Numbered from the stretch's first letter, positions 13,495 through 26,689 are shown. The stretch: 64,000 nt of DNA from Cephalopachus bancanus (GCA_027257055.1 JAPVLO010000618.1:62001-126000); one strand, 5' to 3'. A program made the numbers and translations. Notes: generated from the letters alone by a model not told the origin.

Positions 13495-14344
13495 TTTGGA
13501 AAGACTTCCAAGAAGAATTTGTTTTGATTTGAATATAGCACGGAGTAACGCCACTTCATGATTTGTGTCCTGACATTATTTAAGGGTTTATAATTGTATA
13601 GTTGTCATACGGTTTTTTTTTGTTTGTTTTTCAGTAGTCAACCCAGAGTAAGGCAAGACAAACCACAAAGGATTGTTAATTTAAAAATTGCCCATTAAAT
13701 TATATACTCAAATGAGTGTGAATGGTTAAAAATCTTTTACTAAAAAGACATCTTCTATTTTCATTAACTGGAGAGGAATATCACATCTAATCCTGGGGGT
13801 TTGAGTCCAACTGAAATAGACAAACTCACATCAGTGAAATATTATTGATGTTAGTGCTTTTTCGTGGTATCAGTTTAAAACCAAATCCAGTGTCCACCTT
13901 AGGTCACTCTCTGTTTCTTTTGGTCCCTGTAACTTTCCATTCCTTCTTCCTATGGGCTAAATTGCTAACAACCTTCAGAGTGTCTGTAGCAATCGATGAC
14001 AGGCTACATCGCTGGCTTTGGTGTGGTTGTTCTCTAATCTTTAAAATAAGGAGCTTTGGGTTATCACGGGAGTTGGTGGCCAGCTCATCGGCTGCCCAGT
14101 GAGAGAGCTCGTCACCTCCCCACAGTTGCACAGTAGGCCAACGTTGTTGTGGTTTGGCTTCCTGGCTTACCTGTCCCTTCTCTGTGGCATCCCATGTCCT
14201 TCTAAAAGTGATCTGTTCAAGTCTTGGCAGGAGGGCCCCTGTCTCTCACCATGGCCTTCTAAGGGTCAGCTGGACCTTGGCATCCTGCCCCTGGTAGAGC
14301 TGGGGGGCCTCATGATCCACTCGTTGCCAGTCTCATCTTTCCTT

Positions 14345-14645
14345 TTTTAAATTAAACTTTAAAATTAAGATCATTATAAATTCACACATAGTTGTGAGAA
14401 TAATGAGTGATGCCAAAGACCCTGAATGGTTTCCACCAGTAGCAACACCTCTCAACATGATGGCAACAATGTCACAACCAGGACCTTGACCTAGAGACAG
14501 TCAAGACCAAGGATATTTCCATCCCACAAGGATCCCTCATGTTGCCCTTCTTTAACTTCTTGTAATGCCACCTCTCTTGTTATTATGAAGATACAATGTG
14601 CAAAACTTTACTGTGTAGTACAAGTCTGTTCATCAGTTATTGACC
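14345..14645 (-). mobile_element. L1 remnant
   Basis: 'ttataaattcacacatagtt', 'ggtttccaccagtagcaaca', 'caaggatccctcatgttgcc' are blocks of an ancient L1 read in antisense, related to the fragment at 5285-6075. Confidence 0.5.
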
Positions 14646-15404
14646 ATTTAGACTGGAATTTTGCTTAGAGCTGAGGATGTTCCCCAGGTGACTGGAGTCT
14701 GTTGTGTCCTTTCAGCTTCAGCCTCTAGTTTTGAATTAACAGGAGCTTACTGTATTGGGAGAGAGGCCTGTCACTACCTCATTCTGCTCCTTTAAAGAGT
14801 TATGGTCCAGTAGGGAGGGCACACTCCTTAAAAGCAGTCTCTTGTGAAGTAGATCAAGATGTATTGGAATGCAAGGCATGACTACTAGCTATCTGAGGAG
14901 TTCAGATATTTTGGAGGAGGTTAGTGCCCACGAAAGGTTTATGTGGTAGTTGGAAAAAACTCAGGGCTACCTCCTGGCAACAGATTCAGCTAAAGCTTTG
15001 ATGAATGGAAACATACAGTTAACTGGATTTTTTTCCTCATACTTTTCTTCTAAGAAGAATCCTTCACTCTTCTTTCTGTCTCAGTAGGGGAATGGGTACC
15101 AAATCTATCACCTTCTGATTCCCAAGATACCGGTAGGAGTTTTCCAGCTGGGATCTGTCTAGCTCCTTGGTTGGTTTTTCATAGCATCTGATGCTTATTT
15201 CTTATTGCCACCACCTTGAAGGTCTGCCTTGAGCTGGGTCTACTGAAGGGTTTCTCTTATGCCTGCTTTCTCCTTGGGACACCCGTCACACTTTATTAGT
15301 GCAAAAATGTGCATGAATTTCAGTTTTAAAGACAGTTTAATTTGACCCCACGATAAAAATGATGACTGTAGAATTGTAGTGGCAAAATCTTAAAGCTAAA
15401 AATG

Positions 15405-15482
15405 ATCTTTAAGATAGTCAGGATTGAATTGATCATCTTATGAATAAGGAAACTGAGGCCCAGAAAGGGTCATGGGCTTGCC
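15405..15482 (-). repeat. MIR fragment
   Basis: 'ataaggaaactgaggcccag' followed by 'aaagggtcatgggcttgcc' is the antisense of the conserved MIR core. Confidence 0.6.
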
Positions 15483-15564
15483 CTTTATGTGCGTTTGTAT
15501 CTCTGGGGAAAGCTATACATTGATCGTCTTTCTTCAGTCATTGCTCAGACTATGCAAGTTTGTT

Positions 15565-15826
15565 TGAGACAGGAATGCAGTGGAGCAGTCATCGTTTACT
15601 GCAGCCTCGAATTCCTGAGCACAAGGGATTTTCCCGCATCAGCCTCCCGAATAGCTGGGACTATGATGCATGCCACCAATCAGCTAATTTTTTTATTTTT
15701 ATTTTTTTGTAGAGACGGGGTCTTGTTTTTTTGCCCAGGCTGGTCTTGAACTCCTGGCTTCAAGCAGTCCTCCTGGCTCGGCCTCCCAAAGTGCTGGGAT
15801 TACAGGCATGAGCCTTTGTGCTTGGC
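15565..15826 (-). mobile_element. Alu, old, right arm shortened
   Basis: Flanked by tgcaagttt. It lacks the first part of the usual right arm ('ttgagacaggaatgcagtgg'). Confidence 0.85.
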
Positions 15827-16226
15827 CCTGTGCAAGTTTTTGGTGGATTATGTTGACTTACTCTCTGCCTCACTCTACATTTCCTGGCATGGAATTAGAC
15901 TAATCTAGAAAGTCTAGCATCTTTACAACTTTGGGAGCGTCCTTCTTGGTAGGATTGTAGATTTGTTTCCTTTTTAATAGGCAAGTCTGTTTTCATGTAG
16001 ATGTACCTCAGATACTAACAAATGCAGCAGCACTAGCTCAGTCTTTCCTGCTGGGGGCACGATGCAGAAGTATCCCATGGTGGGGCAGGGCACATTACAA
16101 CCCCTGCTGGGTCTCCAAGAGGTGCATGAGTGGCACAATCACCCCTAGCAGGGCCCTGCTGTAGATTCTTAGAAATGCTGAGGCTGGGAACAGCTCGGTT
16201 CCATTCTGGAACTCTCAGTGGCCATA

Positions 16227-16655
16227 CCAGCAGTTCTTTGTAGGGCTGTCATAACAAAGTACCATGAACCAGGTGGCTTAAACAACAGGAATGTACTGTC
16301 TCATAGTAAAGGCACACAGTAAAGATGAAATCAAGGTGCCACGCTTCTTCTGAAGGCTCTAGGGGATGACCCCTTCCTTGCCTTTTCCAGCTTCTTGTGG
16401 CTCCAGGCATTCCTTGACTTGTGGATGCATTACTCCAATCTCCGCCTCCATTTTCATGTTCTCCTCTGTTTATCTGTGTTCAAATTACCCTCTTGTTGGA
16501 CACCAGCTGTTGGGTTAGGGCTCACCCTAATCCATGATGACCTCATCTTAACTAATGACGTTTGCCAGGATCCTGTTTCCAAATAAGGCCACATGCACAG
16601 GTTCAGGAGGTTAGGACTTCAGCATGTCTTTTTGGGAGATGCAATTTATCACAAA
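16227..16655 (+). repeat. Old interspersed repeat, copy 1
   Basis: 'gggctgtcataacaaagtac', 'aggtggcttaaacaacagga', 'accctcttgttggacaccag' and 'ggttaggacttcagcatgtc' belong to a widespread mammalian repeat that I cannot name with certainty. The copy at 61405-61825 is the same family in the same orientation. Confidence 0.65.
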
Positions 16656-16808
16656 ACAAAAGGTGATAAAAAATTTTGAGTCATCATCTATGTACAGAAA
16701 AGTGCTTGAATTGTAAGTGTAGTCATCAATGAATTTTCACATAGCAAACTACACTTGTATCCACACCCAGATGAAGGAATAGAAGAGAAAGTCAAGAAAT
16801 CAACCCCA

Positions 16809-17113
16809 GGCTGGGCTTGGTGGCTCAGCCTGTAATCCCAGCGCTTTGGGAGGCCAAGGTGAGTGGATTGCCTGAGCCCGCGGGTTCGAGACCCGCCTGG
16901 GCAACTTGGCAAGACCTCATCTCTACAATAAATCAAAAATTAGCCGGGTGTGGTAGTATGCGCCTGTAGTTCCAGCTACTTGGAAGGCTGAGGCGGAAAG
17001 ATCACCGAAGCCCAGCAGGTTGAGACTGTGGTGGCCGGGAGCGTGCCACTGCACTCCAGTCTGGGCGACGGTGTGAGACTACAACTCAAAAAAGCAAAAA
17101 CAAACAAAAAAAA
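16809..17113 (+). mobile_element. Alu, recent lineage
   Basis: Starts ggctgggcttggtggctcag and continues with cctgtaatcc, the local short form of the 5' end. Exact duplication agaaatcaacccc on both sides (16795-16807 and 17114-17126). Confidence 0.95.
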
Positions 17114-20100
17114 AGAAATCAACCCCCAAATCTCATGCCTGGGAGGAAAGCCTCTGTTGGAAGGGATTTTTCCTGAGGCTCTTCAGTCTGGTTTGTGCTT
17201 TTCAGGTTGAATCTGGTACCTTGTTGACACTTCAGGCCAGGTATGCTATGATAAATGCCCAAGAGTAGAAGGATTGTGTTGCAAATTAAAGTGGACAGTT
17301 TTCACTTTTTAACCCCAGTGGCTTCCTGAGAACTCTACTGCAAAGCATATTGTTATCAAACAAATTTCATCTTGAGTAGCAACAATTAGATTTAAGTTAG
17401 AGATGCTGCCTAAAAGTCTTCTTTATCAAATCAGTCTCAGATATGAGCAGATATATCAGCAAAGCAGAAAGGCCACTCTCATCTGTCATGGCCGGTTTAG
17501 GACAGGCTTGGGCTCTCAGTGAGCCTGCCGCTCTGTTTCCAGTGTGAGTACCTTGTCTGTCGCGTGAAAGAGTGTCCAGATGGCTCTCTTGGTTGGAGAG
17601 TAGGAGGGGACTGTGGCCCATATCTGGCTCCAGCCCCTTGTCACACCGCTTGAGACCAGCTGAGAATGACATGCTGAGGGGACTTGGATGGGGGTCATGA
17701 TTGCCGTCCTTTTAATTCTGCACTTCATCCCATTTTAAAGCTGTGGTGCTCACTGATTCCTGCTCTACCATTCTTGTGGAAGTCATATACACATAGTGAC
17801 TGTCACAGCAAATCACTGATCGTCACGATCCTAAGTTTGCTTTCCCATATAGTTGAGAGAAATACTTGTCTGACGTCTCATCCCTTGGTTGTTTTGAAGA
17901 GTGAGAATTGCAGCTGGCAGACAGGGAGTTTCGAACCTTTGCTGTAGTGGGTTCTGCAGAAGTCAAGCAGGGAATGAGTGAGAAATCAACTTTGTACAAC
18001 GCAGGATGGCTGTACTTAAATCAGAATTGTACTGTGGGAGGTTGTATTGTATTAAATTTAATAAGGGTCAGAACAAATAGAAACAGGAGTCAGATTTTAC
18101 TGCAGAATCCTCCTCAGTGTGTTTTTTCGGAGTAAATGGCACACATAATCTTACCATATTTTATATCACAACCACTTCAAAGAATGCCATGGGGGATACT
18201 GCAGGGAATTTTCCAGGGCATCTTCTTAAAGGAGAACAAAATTTAAACCTTTCCTTTTTTATTTGTGAATGTTTTAAATTTTGTTAGTTTTAAAATCCAC
18301 TCTTTTCCAAAAAAAAAAAAAGGCATTCTATCTCAGAGTTGTGCTCCTGATGTCAAAATATGGTGAAAAGGAATGTTGCCATTTGTGTTAGTCATTTGAG
18401 CTATGTTCGGAATCTGTCACTGTCACCTACACTTATTTTGTTTTTAGAATCCTTGGGCAGAAATTTTTAAATAATCTGTTATGGAAAATGGCTAATGCTC
18501 CCCTTTTTTGAACACGATGATAAAAATCCCAAACATTCCCATATCAATCTGAACAGATACTTTTTTTAGACCAAATTTTGTCCCTAAAAGGACTGAATAC
18601 AGCATAGGACGTGGAGTGGAACAAGGCTGCTGCCACTTTCAAAAATGACTTTAAAATGGAAACTTTGCAGTGGCAAGTAGAAATTGCCCCGCTCCAGGAA
18701 GAAATAACAAGCCCACCCTAGACTTACATGACTGTGGAGGTGTCAGGTCTCCTCTTCACCTTGCTCCGCAAACTCTTGCCCATCACAAGCTAAGGTCCAT
18801 GCTTATCTCCGTGTTTATAGCTGACTGATTAATAATTCCGTTTTTAACTAGGGAGAGAGTAGAAGTAGGTATAGAAGCAAACTCTGCCATCCTGGAAGAA
18901 GGTTGTACACCCCACAAACCCTCAGCACAACTGAAAAGCTTCCTATGTTGCATGGCTTTCAATGAGGCTGTGATATTACGATATCAGGAAAATGAACTCC
19001 GTTTTCATGGGAGTTAGTTTTTAAACATTTAAGTATGTTTCCTTTTTGTTGCTGTTGTTCAAAACTGTGAGTGCATATGAGAGTTGTCTGCTGAAAAAAG
19101 CCTTTCAAGAGTTTCTGGGTTTTGTTCTGTATGGTCTTGATTAGAGTGGCATACATCTTAAGGACTGTTATTTTTGTCATGACAGAGGAGGCTTGCAAAT
19201 GAGAGAATAGTTTGTTCTGGTTTGATTCTAATATCAGTTCAGTATGAAGGAATAATACTACTGATGAGATTAGGAATGCACTTGGCATAATAAAAAAACC
19301 TGCTTCCATGTAATCAGTTCCACACTCCCCTCCTCCATGCTTTTTAAAAAAAGTTCCTCATGCCATTATTTTCCTTTGACAGTGAGGAGTGCAGATATAA
19401 GGGAGGAGAAATGTGATGACTCCCTTGTAGCTGGTAGATTTCTAGGGCAAATGTACTATGTCTTCCTCCTTAAAAAAATAACCTTTAAAACAGCCAGACA
19501 TTATCATTTTTCTTTGTTTTTCAGACACAATAATAGACTATGCCCCTTAAGAGTATTTTTATCTTAATAAGAAAAGCGAGCAGAGTTTTGCTGTTGAGAA
19601 CTATTTCGTTGGGTGTTGGTTTTTTAAAAGTTATAAATATTAAAGGAAAAATAATTTGGACTTTTGTAGAATGATGAATCACTCTAAAATATTGGTGTTT
19701 TCTGGGATGAGTCGTTCTGACTTTCTAACTGTCTCCCTGCAGGCTACTCAAACAGACCCTGGGAGTCCTGGACTGGGGAGTTTGCCCCAGGGGTACAGTG
19801 TCTGCCAGAAAGCCCAGCTCCAGCTCTTCCACTACTGGGCACGTGGCTCTGTCCTTCCTGGGCTCTGTGACTCTTCGGGTCTTTCTCTCCTGGTTGCATG
19901 GTGGCGGCAGCATCCCAGGCATCCTGTCTTTGTTCAAGGCTAGAAGAAAAGGGAAAGGGCGGTACCAGACATTTCTGCCCCTTTGATTGTAGAGACAAAG
20001 GCTCTTCTCTCTCTTCAAGCCTCCAGCTGGCTTCTGCCTGCCTCCCCTCCTCTAGGACTGCACAGCCCCCACTGCAAGCGGACGTTCAGACACTGCAGAG

Positions 20101-22091
20101 GGCAGGGCTGCTGGCCACCAGGATCTCTGATGTTAGCAATGGTGAAGAGGTGCCAAAAGACGTGATCAGGGAGCCTGGAGAGCTAGGGATGTGAGTGAAG
20201 CCCTGAAAGAGAGATCAGCTTTGGAAAGGCAGAAAGAGGGCACAAAGGCCAGAGGGGTTGCAAAGTCCAGAATGGAGAGGGAGTGTTGAGGGAACATGAG
20301 AAGACCCATGGTGTGCAAGGCTGCTGTGCACTGTCATGGGTGCTCACACAAAAGTAGCACGGTGTTTACATCGGTGGGTGGAGTGTGAATTACCCAAAGC
20401 AGTTGGTGGCTATGCATTGTGACCTTCAGACATGATTTTCTTTTGGGGGAGTGAGGAGGTCTTACCTAGATTTAAAAGCAAAAGGACTGCCAACGTTTGA
20501 GGACATAGAGAGATTGCCCCCCTAATCCAGAATTTCAACTGCTTTACACACATTGTGAAATCTGCCCACCCTTATTTCCTCATGGTTATAAGTGACCTTC
20601 AGAAGGGTTGACCCTGCCCCGTGGCCACAGGCCCACTGTCCACAGGCTGGAGACACGACTTGAGGGCACACATTCTGTGCTCTGGTCCCCTGCGACAGCC
20701 CCTTCCCAGCCCTCCGAGCTGTGTGCATGCATCCCAGGGTCACATTTCCTCTCATTGCTTGTTAGGCACTGCCAATCAGTCCTTTGGCAGAGGGCGTCAC
20801 TGAAAAGGGCAAGATAGCCCTTGTGATGAGTGAGAGAGCCATATTTTACCAATAGAAAGACGTGGCTTGAGGGGCCTCTGAGTTCACTTAGAGAAAGGTG
20901 AGTTACTCGGGTCCAGCTCCCTTCTCAAGCCCCGCCCTGGCGTTGCGCGGTGGCAGCCCTGGGTGTCTCAGGGAACGTGCTGTTGCTTTGAAGTAGCAGT
21001 GGATGGGAACGTGCATTAAAAATCAACAACCATGTGTTCTGAGAAGCGGGGACACTTTGTTCTAACATCCAGCAGTTCCTCTTCCTGTTTCTTGATTGCA
21101 TATCAGTCCTTTCAACTGCCTTTTCACTTGGAAAACTGCAAAATGAAGTGAGTCCAGTCATCTCTGTTTAAGCCGGCGCTTCAGTGATTCAACTACTGGT
21201 TTTCAAAAGCTCAGTGAGAAAGGGGTGAAGATCCCGGCAGGTCTGTGTCCTAGACTGGTGGGAAGCCTGCTGGGGGGCTTTTGCCCCAACAGTTCTTGGT
21301 ACTTCTAAGATCGACTTGAAAGCCCAGGCCTGTGTTCCCCCCCCCATAGTCCTGAGTTCTGAGATGAAAGCGGAGCTTTGGACAAGAACTTCGCTTATCT
21401 TTGCTGATTCTTTTCCTGCCTGAATAGACTCTCCAGAAATGTCACCTATCACACTGCAACTGGCCTTTCTATGGGAGGGGAAGAAACAGATACAGTGTGG
21501 ATTTTGTCCTCAGGGAGATGCCAACCTTGTGAGGTGGAAAGCTAAGCAGGTACCCATTGACATAGACAGAGGGTTGGGAGCAGTGTGTGGTGACGTACTG
21601 GAGCCACCAGGGAAGCCAGGGGAAGAGCTTCCTGGCATGGTGGAGGTGGTGGGGCCAGGGTGGTGCCCGGAGGGCAGAATGCAGGCCAGCTGGGCATGGT
21701 TTGTGTACAGCAGCAACCGTGGAGGGGACAGGACAGTGCGACCAGAGGGCACCTGGTAAACAAAGCCCTGCAGGCAAGAAAGACCACTTTCTCTTGGGAG
21801 GGAAGACAAAGGGCCATTGTCACGGGGGTGTGATGTTTGGGCCTGGCTGATGGCCCCAGCACAGCAGGGCTTGTTTACCTGGTAACTAGGCCTTTATTAA
21901 ACACACCCCACCTGGCCTGGTCAGACTGGGAGAAGACAATTTGTGGATTTGAGCGAGGCAGGTTTCCTGCTGTGGTAAATGAGTTTTACAGGGCAGGATG
22001 TTAAAAATGTGACTTTAGAGGTGTCTTGGTTTTGTTTTTCTGTTCCACATGAGTCATGCTGGCCAGCCATATCTAATATACATTCTTCCTC

Positions 22092-22337
22092 TGGAATAAT
22101 TGTTCTCAGCTGGGGGGCCATTCTATCCTTCAGGGACATGTAGCAGTGTCTGGAGACATTTGTCATTGTCACAGCTATGCAGATACCCATTGACATAGAT
22201 AGAGGGTTGGGGGGGGTCTTCAGTGGGAAAAGACCAGGCAGGAATACTGCTCAATGCCCTGCAAAGCACAGGATATCCCCCATAGCAAGGAATGATTGGC
22301 CCCAGATGTCAGTAGTGCTGAGGTGGAGAAGCTTGGT
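22092..22337 (+). mobile_element. MER20 (hAT-Charlie) element with an extra internal segment
   Basis: The stretch 'ttctcagctggggggccatt', 'gtgtctggagacatttgtca' and 'gcaaagcacaggatatcccc' to 'tagtgctgaggtggagaa' follows the MER20 plan. Between the 'ttgtcac' and G-run positions there is an extra 33-base segment (22179-22211) absent from the MER20 consensus as I remember it and matching 21546-21578. Confidence 0.8.
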
Positions 22338-22574
22338 CTGGAGTTTTTCATTGTCTGGCTATCTATATTTTATTTATTGGACATTTGGATAAAATAGCCC
22401 ATTTTTAGGTTACAGATGGTGCTGGTGTGGACCTTCATCTGTGGGTTGTGGTTAACATACATGCACCTTGCCGAGCTGTAGCTTGTTCGGTCTATTGTCC
22501 CAAGTGGTCCTATCGGGTTTTGTATCCACCCAGTGTACAGGGTGGCAGGTGTAGCAAGCAGTCCGATGATTGTC

Positions 22575-22925
22575 AACAGGTGAGCTAAGGAAGATGTGGT
22601 GTGTATGTGCAGTAAAATATCACTCAGTCTTGTCTCACAAGCTACCACATGGATGAGCTCTGAGGACATGCTCTGTGAAATAAGCCAGTCACTAAAGGAC
22701 AAATACCATATGATTCCACGCAGATGAGGTCCCTGGAGGAGTAGCGACAGAAAGTAGCATGGAGGTTGCCAGGGGCAGTGGAGGCTTGTTCATTAGGTAT
22801 AGTTTCAGTTTTGCAAGTTCTAGAGATCAGTCACACAACAATGAGATTACAGTTAATGCCACTGAACTATACACTTAACATGCTTAAGAGGGTAAATTTT
22901 ATATTGTGCATTTCTTAAAATGATA
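22575..22925 (+). mobile_element. L1 3' fragment, sense orientation
   Basis: 'gtgaaataagccagtcacta', 'aataccatatgattccacgc', 'ggttgccaggggcagtggag', 'gccactgaactatacactta' follow in order the 3' end of L1ME-type elements (ORF2 end plus 3' UTR). No open frame remains. Confidence 0.7.
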
Positions 22926-24317
22926 ATTAGAAAAAGAGTTGTAGGTGCACTTGCCCTTGTGGGCATCTTGCTCCTTGCAGTCATTCTGGAGTTGGTGGGT
23001 GGTGCTGTATGCCCTCTGTTCCATGTTGCTGGCTACATAGGTAGCCTCCAAGCAGCTAAGCAACATGGACAGGCCACCTGCCTCTTTCCATCAGGTTCTG
23101 TGAGGGAGCAGAGGCACTGGGTGTTGTGGGGATGAGGAGGTCATTAAGGGAATGAGAAGTCACGCAGTTCTCATTGGGAAGGTCCGCAGGGGAGTCGGAG
23201 CTGCTAAATGACAGGAGTCACTACCCAGTGCCTCTGAGAACCCATTCATCCCACTTGGGGAGGGGACAGTCTTGGGGGACCATGAGGGGAGGCTGGCCCC
23301 CCCATCAGTCTGAGCCAAGCATTTCCCAGTGGGCTGAGACCACCGTTGGTTGGTCACAGGATCCCTAGTTGGGAAGAAGAAAGGGACATGAAGCAGTGGA
23401 GTGTGATGACAGGTGGAAGACTGTACATTCGTTCCTCACCCATGTGACTGTGATGGACTTGTATGGAAGTGTCTGCTGTGTCACCTCTGCCTCCAAACCT
23501 TGCTCATCTTCCCCTTTTGGCCCAGTCTAACAAGGAACCATGCAGGGATGAAGATTTGGGAAAACAGTTTCCATATTAGGCAAGATGGCGCTATACTCTA
23601 CCCAAGTGATCAACACCTGACCCGTGCACATTCTGTACATCTGGAGGGCCTGCTGGGAATGCGTGTGGTTCCTTTGTTATTCCTTGCGTGATTGCACAGA
23701 TGTGGAATTTAAACCATGAGATGTTTCAAAGTAGTATTTTTGCCTTAGCCTGAGAGATTAGCTACCATTTTAAGTCATCATTTTTCTAGGGAGAAATGTG
23801 GCCCCATTTCCACATAATTCACCTAGGCTAAACTTTTGTAAAACAGTCATTTATAAATTGCAATTGTCTGTGTTAATGAAGTTCTCTATAATGCTATAGT
23901 AGCTAAGCAAGGGGAAAGTAAACTAAATTCTGTTTAAACAGTAACAACATCTAGGACAACTGAGCTTCGGAATTTTTTATTTAAACCATCTTATACAAAA
24001 GGGCTTAGAAACCACTCTACCTAAAAAACAGCTAGAAGTATTGTATAAGAAGAGGTTTCCTTTACCACGCAAGCTTCTACTTTCTTCATGTTATTATCAG
24101 AAAAGGGATAATTTGACACTGAACCTGAGGGGAGAAGCCTTAGCCTGTGTTCCACTTGCAATTTGGATATGATCAAATTTTAACAATAACAAAATGAATT
24201 GTAACTATACTTGTACTGTACTAGAGTCTGCAACATAGTTTCATAATTGTCTCACTTTTCTCCTCCTGGTTGTTCTAGGGTTTGAGATAACCAACACTTA
24301 CCATTTTTTGGGGGGGG

Positions 24318-24428
24318 TGATAAAAGCAAGACAAAGAAACATTAAATATCTTTCTCCAAACTGTGTAGTTAAGTAAGTGGTAGAAGCAGGCCTTAAGTAC
24401 CAGATCGCTCCCCAGCTTTTGAAACTTT
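24318..24428 (-). repeat. MIR fragment
   Basis: 'aaatatctttctccaaactg' and 'gttaagtaagtggtagaagc' followed by 'aggccttaagtaccagat' match antisense MIR downstream of the core. Confidence 0.5.
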
Positions 24429-24499
24429 CCATGAACCCCAGGCCCAGCCCTGTGGTGGGATCATTCCCTCCTCTGTGCCGCCAGGGTCTCCTATGCATG

Positions 24500-25440
24500 T
24501 TTGTTACTGCACTTGACTCATAGAGTTTGTATCAGTCAAAATCTAGTTGGAAGACAGAAACCACACAGCCATTGGAGCAGGAATGCATTATATCAAGCAG
24601 AATTCCACAAATTGGCCACACCCTGCCATGCCCACTTGCTTATGTCTTCTCTGTCTACAAAAGCAAGGTCGAACAATTGCCATGGAGACTGGGTAGCCTG
24701 CAGAGCCCAAAGTATGTGCTCTGTCTCTTCATGAAAACATTGACTTGCCCCCCAATGTAAAGAATTATTAACTTGTTACCTGTTATTGACTCATTATTAA
24801 CTAGTAACTGCTACAGGTAAAGAGAACACTAAAGAATGTGGGAATAGTACATACAGGGAGCAGCCATCAGCTCCAGGACCCAGGCAGAGTACTCGAGGAA
24901 GGAAGACATTTGGAATTATCTTCCCCAAACCCTCCAAAACTGTGATTCAGATCTCGATGGAGGGTGATCACTGAGCACTATGGAGAGCCACTCTCTGGCG
25001 TGCCAGTGAAACTCAATAGGAAGCTGGTTGGGATGTCTGTGGGACTCACTGGAAAGCCACCCAAGGGATTGTTACTAAAACTCGCTGGAGAACTGCCTAA
25101 TGTAGTGCCAGTGGAACCTGCTAGAAAGCTATTCTTGGGGCTAGTGTCACTGGGTGTGCCATATGACTGCATTGTCCCACAGGAGCAGGCAGAGAGGAAA
25201 GTACACAGAATTATGAAGGGAATCCCCTCCCGCAGCCATTGTGCCTCTAGCGCCCTCTACTGGTGGTGCCTACCAGGTGTCTGCCCACAGGAGAAACGTT
25301 CACAGGGTCCAGCTCCAGGATCACCACGTGGGCAATGATGGTGGATTTGAGCTTGAGAGGCAAGGCGTTGCTAACTGGCAGTGTTGGAATAGGTTGTTTG
25401 CCAATCTTCCTTCTCCTCTGGATTGTCACTTCCTCTGACG
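24500..25440 (+). repeat. Old repeat with internal 36-bp tandem units
   Basis: Flanks include 'gtatcagtcaaaatctagtt' on the left and 'cctctagcgccctctactgg' and 'agggtccagctccaggatca' on the right, which I recognise as a recurrent mammalian repeat (possibly the SATR type; name uncertain). The centre, about 25005-25150, consists of about four degenerate 36-base units ('aactcactggaaagcc'-like). The reading frame 24964-25338 across it is a by-product of the 36-base (12-codon) period. Confidence 0.5.
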
Positions 25441-26153
25441 CACAGTGGTATTCCATAAAGCTTCCCTGAACTTTGCTCTCCACTAATAATCTCTTAAACA
25501 GATCTTGGCCTGTGTACTCTGGAGTACAGGGCTAACGTGGTGATCAGGACTCTGCCAAGTCCTGTGGCCCTGGGGCCTTTGCCCTACCTGGAGAGGAGGC
25601 GTGCACCTCTGGGCTTTATCCTGTCCTCCTCCATGAAGGCTGTGAATTCGTGCCACAAGAGGCACACTCCTCCTTGGTTCCCTGGCCAGGGCCTGGGTTC
25701 TGAGGCCACACCCCCCACTGCCTGGTGCAGGTCACATCCCCTGCCCATTTCTCACTCCTTGAGCTGGCAGCTCCTCTCCTTCTATTTCTGCATAGAACTG
25801 CTGTTTGTTGATTGCAGTCTCCACAGCCTCCAGGTCCTGTCCTCGTCTTCTGATCATGACATCCCGATGGATTCCCTGGACATTAGTGGGGCCCACATGT
25901 CCCCTTTGCACCTGAGCTGATCACCAAGTCATAGGCTCTCTGTCATATACTTTGTTGGCCTGTGTGTCCATTAGCTGGGCTCTGTTCCCCTTGAGCAGGC
26001 CACAAATGTTTCCCCACACCCTATGGCCTCTTGTGACCCAGCCCTCATTTTAGGGGAAGGATGAAAGGAGTGCTAAGCCTTTATGTCCTTAAGTTCAAGA
26101 GTAACTAACTCTTTGATCATCTAGCTCCAGAACACATGAGGTAGATTTTGGTT

Positions 26154-26462
26154 TACAGTCCCCTACATACAAACGAGTTCTGTTCTAAGAGCACATTCAT
26201 AAGTCCAGCAAAGTTAACCTAGATAACCAACTAACACAATTGGCTATATAATACTGTACTAGAATATGTTTATAATACTTCACACACAAGTAATACATAA
26301 AAAACAAACAAAAAATAAAGAAAACATATTTAATCTTACAGTATAGTACCTCAAAGTATGCCAGGCACAGAAACTAACTTACGTGATTGGGCATGCAAAA
26401 ATGCACATTCACATCTTTGAAAGTTCACAACTTGAAGGTTCCTATGTAGGGAATTTACTGTA
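26154..26462. mobile_element. Pogo/Tigger-type miniature DNA transposon
   Basis: The left end tacagtcccctacatacaaa is an inverted match to the right end (reversed: tacagtaaattccctacata). Both ends start at a TA dinucleotide. The interior is A/T-rich ('ataatacataaaaaacaaac', 'gaaaacatatttaatcttac') as in Tigger-family MITEs as I remember them. It is 309 bases with no coding capacity. Confidence 0.75.
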
Positions 26463-26496
26463 TTTCATTAGTGGATTTGTTTGTTTTGGTGTTTTT

Positions 26497-26616
26497 CTTT
26501 AATTTTTTGGGTCTCATAATGTTGCCCAGGCTGGAATACAGTGACTATTCATAGTGCGCTGCAACCTGGAACTCCTGGATTCAAGTGATCCTGCCTCAGC
26601 CTCCAGAGTAGCTTTT
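26497..26616 (-). mobile_element. Alu monomer fragment (FLAM-like)
   Basis: Only one arm: 'gggtctcataatgttgccca' to 'cctcagcctccagagtagc'. Confidence 0.7.
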
Positions 26617-26689
26617 CTGTATTGTTTTATTATTTTTCTTTCTTTCTTTTTTTTCTTTTTACTTTTTTTTTGTCAACTGTGAGGAAGGG

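Noticed and set aside
16809..17113. Strepsirrhine (lemur/loris) origin
   Set aside because: No tRNA-headed or tRNA/Alu hybrid SINEs were found; all SINEs of this type are 7SL-derived monomers or dimers.
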